Position numbers and translations under genes: made by a program
Shown: positions 6,327 to 6,995 of the stretch, piece by piece
Layout of the letters: every line of letters starts with the position of its first letter
How positions within the stretch are numbered: position 1 is the stretch's first letter
Source of the DNA: an uncultured Aquimonas sp.
Lineage (GTDB): Bacteria > Pseudomonadota > Gammaproteobacteria > Xanthomonadales > Xanthomonadaceae
DNA length: 6,995 bases
Direction of reading: 5' to 3'
Assembly: GCA_946481615.1 (NCBI GenBank)
Contig: CAMLOR010000175.1
Coordinates: 1-6,995 of the forward strand
The notes under the pieces: model-generated
Database searches by the model: none
Told to the model about the DNA's origin: nothing
Seen by the model: only the letters and a program-made list of their open reading frames with translations

Positions 6327-6341
6327 GCGGGGTGTCCCCGC
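6327..6341 (+). other. GC-rich hairpin in the predicted hppA leader
   Basis: GCGGGG at 6327-6332 pairs perfectly with CCCCGC at 6336-6341 around a TGT loop. It would lie about 10 bases into the predicted hppA transcript and 48 bases before its start codon. It may stabilise the 5' end of the message; no T tract follows, so it is not an attenuator of the usual type. Confidence 0.3.
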
Positions 6342-6388
6342 GATGCCCCCGGACGCAGCCGTCTCGTTCGCAAATCTTGGGGATATTC

Positions 6389-6995
<607 letters not shown>

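Larger units (their letters stand above)
6219..6388. promoter_or_regulatory. Divergent intergenic region upstream of hppA
   Basis: This 170-bp stretch separates the minus-strand four-cysteine gene from hppA and contains no gene. Held in it, left to right: the Shine-Dalgarno GGAAG for the minus-strand gene (6229-6225), a tandem 8-mer (6272-6287), a candidate promoter toward hppA (6282-6310), a short hairpin (6327-6341) and the hppA Shine-Dalgarno-like GGGGA (6379-6383). I found no convincing sigma-70 promoter on the minus strand; TTGCGC at 6295-6290 has no -10 at usual spacing. No riboswitch was recognised. Confidence 0.5.

Noticed and set aside
6317..6388. Riboswitch or attenuator in the hppA leader
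   Set aside because: Only one short hairpin, no conserved aptamer core recognised, no T tract and no leader peptide.

Overview
The window is GC-rich with a strong G/C preference at third codon positions. Its gene content points to a gammaproteobacterium of the Xanthomonadales (Xanthomonas, Lysobacter or Rhodanobacteraceae type). The main reasons are a xanthomonadin-type pigment gene pair (halogenase-like flavoprotein plus 3-hydroxybenzoate-forming chorismatase) beside an acyl carrier protein, and a secreted protein whose C-terminal repeats resemble ones I associate with this order. The assignment is by gene content only; genus is not resolved.

Layout. Positions 1-170 (minus strand) hold the N-terminal two thirds of an acyl carrier protein with an intact phosphopantetheine site. 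A 65-bp divergent gap follows. On the plus strand come a flavin-dependent halogenase-like protein (236-1531, XanB1-like) and a chorismatase of the XanB2/FkbO/Hyg5 family (1528-2529). These two overlap by 4 bp, and the second uses a TTG start. Thirty-one bp later, a 1058-residue exported protein of unknown function begins (2561-5737): signal peptide, uncharacterised N-terminal region, PQQ-like beta-propeller region and two tandem C-terminal repeats with matched cysteines. It converges, with one base between the stop codons, on a small exported four-cysteine protein on the minus strand (5739-6218). A 170-bp divergent region holds a candidate promoter, a perfect tandem 8-mer and a hairpin. It leads into the first 202 codons of a membrane-bound proton-pumping pyrophosphatase, hppA (6389 to the window end).

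How it works together. The first three genes look like one edge of an aryl polyene (xanthomonadin-like) cluster. In Xanthomonas, XanB2 makes 3-hydroxybenzoate from chorismate, the acid is loaded on an acyl carrier protein as the polyene starter, and XanB1 is the putative reductase/halogenase of the pathway. The large exported protein may be read through from the pigment operon because the gap is short, but nothing in its sequence ties it to pigment. The small exported protein and hppA look like unrelated neighbours. I saw no tRNA, rRNA, CRISPR array, insertion sequence or phage gene.
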